DNA of 64,000 nt from Comamonadaceae bacterium OS-1 (GTDB lineage Bacteria > Pseudomonadota > Gammaproteobacteria > Burkholderiales > Burkholderiaceae_C), in NCBI GenBank assembly GCA_027923965.1, contig AP026969.1, positions 4,712,001 through 4,776,000 on the forward strand, given 5' to 3'. Below are positions 63,753 through 64,000 of the stretch, in pieces. The stretch's first letter is position 1. The number at the start of each line of letters is the position of its first letter. The translations under genes and the position numbers were made by a program. A model generated the notes under the pieces. That model ran no database searches. It was not told the DNA's origin and saw only the letters and a list, made by a program, of their open reading frames with translations.

Positions 63753-64000
63753 GTGAACGCATCCACCCAACGTTTGGTTTTGGCCGGTGCCGCAGGCGCG
63801 ATCGAAGGCGTCATCGACCACCCCCAGGGCACGCCGCGCGGTGTGGCCGTCATTGCCCACCCGCACCCGCTGTTTGGCGGCACCATGGACAACAAGGTGG
63901 TGCAAACCATCGCCCGTGCCTTTGTGCAGTCGGGCTGGAGCGCGGTGCGCTTCAACTTCCGGGGCGTCGGCGGCAGCGCGGGCGTGCACGACGAAGGCCG
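63753..64000 (+). CDS. Alpha/beta hydrolase (5' part, cut by window edge)
   Basis: The first 82 codons of an alpha/beta hydrolase. The GTG start follows the intergenic repeat directly. The visible part has AVIAHPHPLFGGTMDNKVVQ and the FNFRGVGGSAG strand-4 region, both typical of the family of small hydrolases with HPHP motif. The nucleophile elbow is beyond the window. The cellular role is unknown. Confidence 0.82.
   Translation, partial: MNASTQRLVLAGAAGAIEGVIDHPQGTPRGVAVIAHPHPLFGGTMDNKVVQTIARAFVQSGWSAVRFNFRGVGGSAGVHDEG

Overview
The window is GC-rich chromosomal DNA of a betaproteobacterium, most likely order Burkholderiales and family Comamonadaceae (a Rhodoferax- or Acidovorax-like organism). 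This rests on four things: the many Bug/TctC solute-binding proteins, the divergent gatCAB / mreBCD-mrdA arrangement, the DUF4124 and DUF4148 proteins, and a dense family of short AT-tailed intergenic repeats. The family-level placement is inference; no rRNA gene is present. I saw no tRNA gene, CRISPR array, prophage or complete insertion sequence.

Layout. 1-3.8 kb: partial aldo/keto reductase, an alpha/beta hydrolase and an OmpR-type two-component system. 4-6.3 kb: AmpG-like transporter and a secreted M48 protease. 6.3-16.3 kb: organic-acid uptake and catabolism. This part holds galactarate dehydratase with its GntR/FCD regulator, a 2-hydroxyacid dehydrogenase, TctD/TctE, and four TctC-type binding proteins with no TctA/TctB membrane partners nearby. 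16.4-18.2 kb: aldo/keto reductase and a divergent LysR regulator. 18.3-29.9 kb: a large locus of likely organophosphate acquisition. 29.9-41 kb: housekeeping genes (xth, pyrE, gatCAB, mreBCD, mrdA) and a TSUP exporter. 41-50 kb: mixed accessory genes (patatin/cNMP protein, MATE pump, RelE-type toxin-antitoxin pair, lipocalin, MarC, SDR, dienelactone hydrolase, LysR). 50.3-55.8 kb: a small DUF4148 protein and a three-gene phosphorelay/c-di-GMP cassette. 56.1-64 kb: CorA, hemB, a probable small RNA, an SMP-domain micro-protein beside an ankyrin-repeat protein, a PIN toxin-antitoxin pair, hemJ, a VanZ-like protein, a ferredoxin and a partial hydrolase.

The most interesting system is at 18.3-29.9 kb. 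A LacI-type regulator sits upstream of an operon encoding a binding protein, a fused two-domain permease, an ABC ATPase, an inositol-monophosphatase-family enzyme and a lipoprotein phosphatase of the MINPP/phytase branch. A strong minus-strand terminator follows. A second unit (lipoprotein phosphoesterase, porin, imelysin-like protein) then begins with the same operator core. The palindrome TTGCACACGTGTGCAA lies before the first unit and its 12-bp core before the second, so both look like one LacI regulon. I infer outer-membrane entry, periplasmic dephosphorylation, import and final dephosphorylation of a phosphorylated polyol or sugar such as inositol phosphates. The substrate is not proven.

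Non-coding structure is unusually rich. There are about sixteen copies of one palindromic intergenic repeat, several overlapping stop codons and one apparently absorbed into pyrE. A 62-bp MITE-like element occurs twice in opposite orientations. A 103-bp near-perfect hairpin lies between two of the repeats. A promoter-hairpins-terminator stretch beside hemB looks like a small RNA gene.
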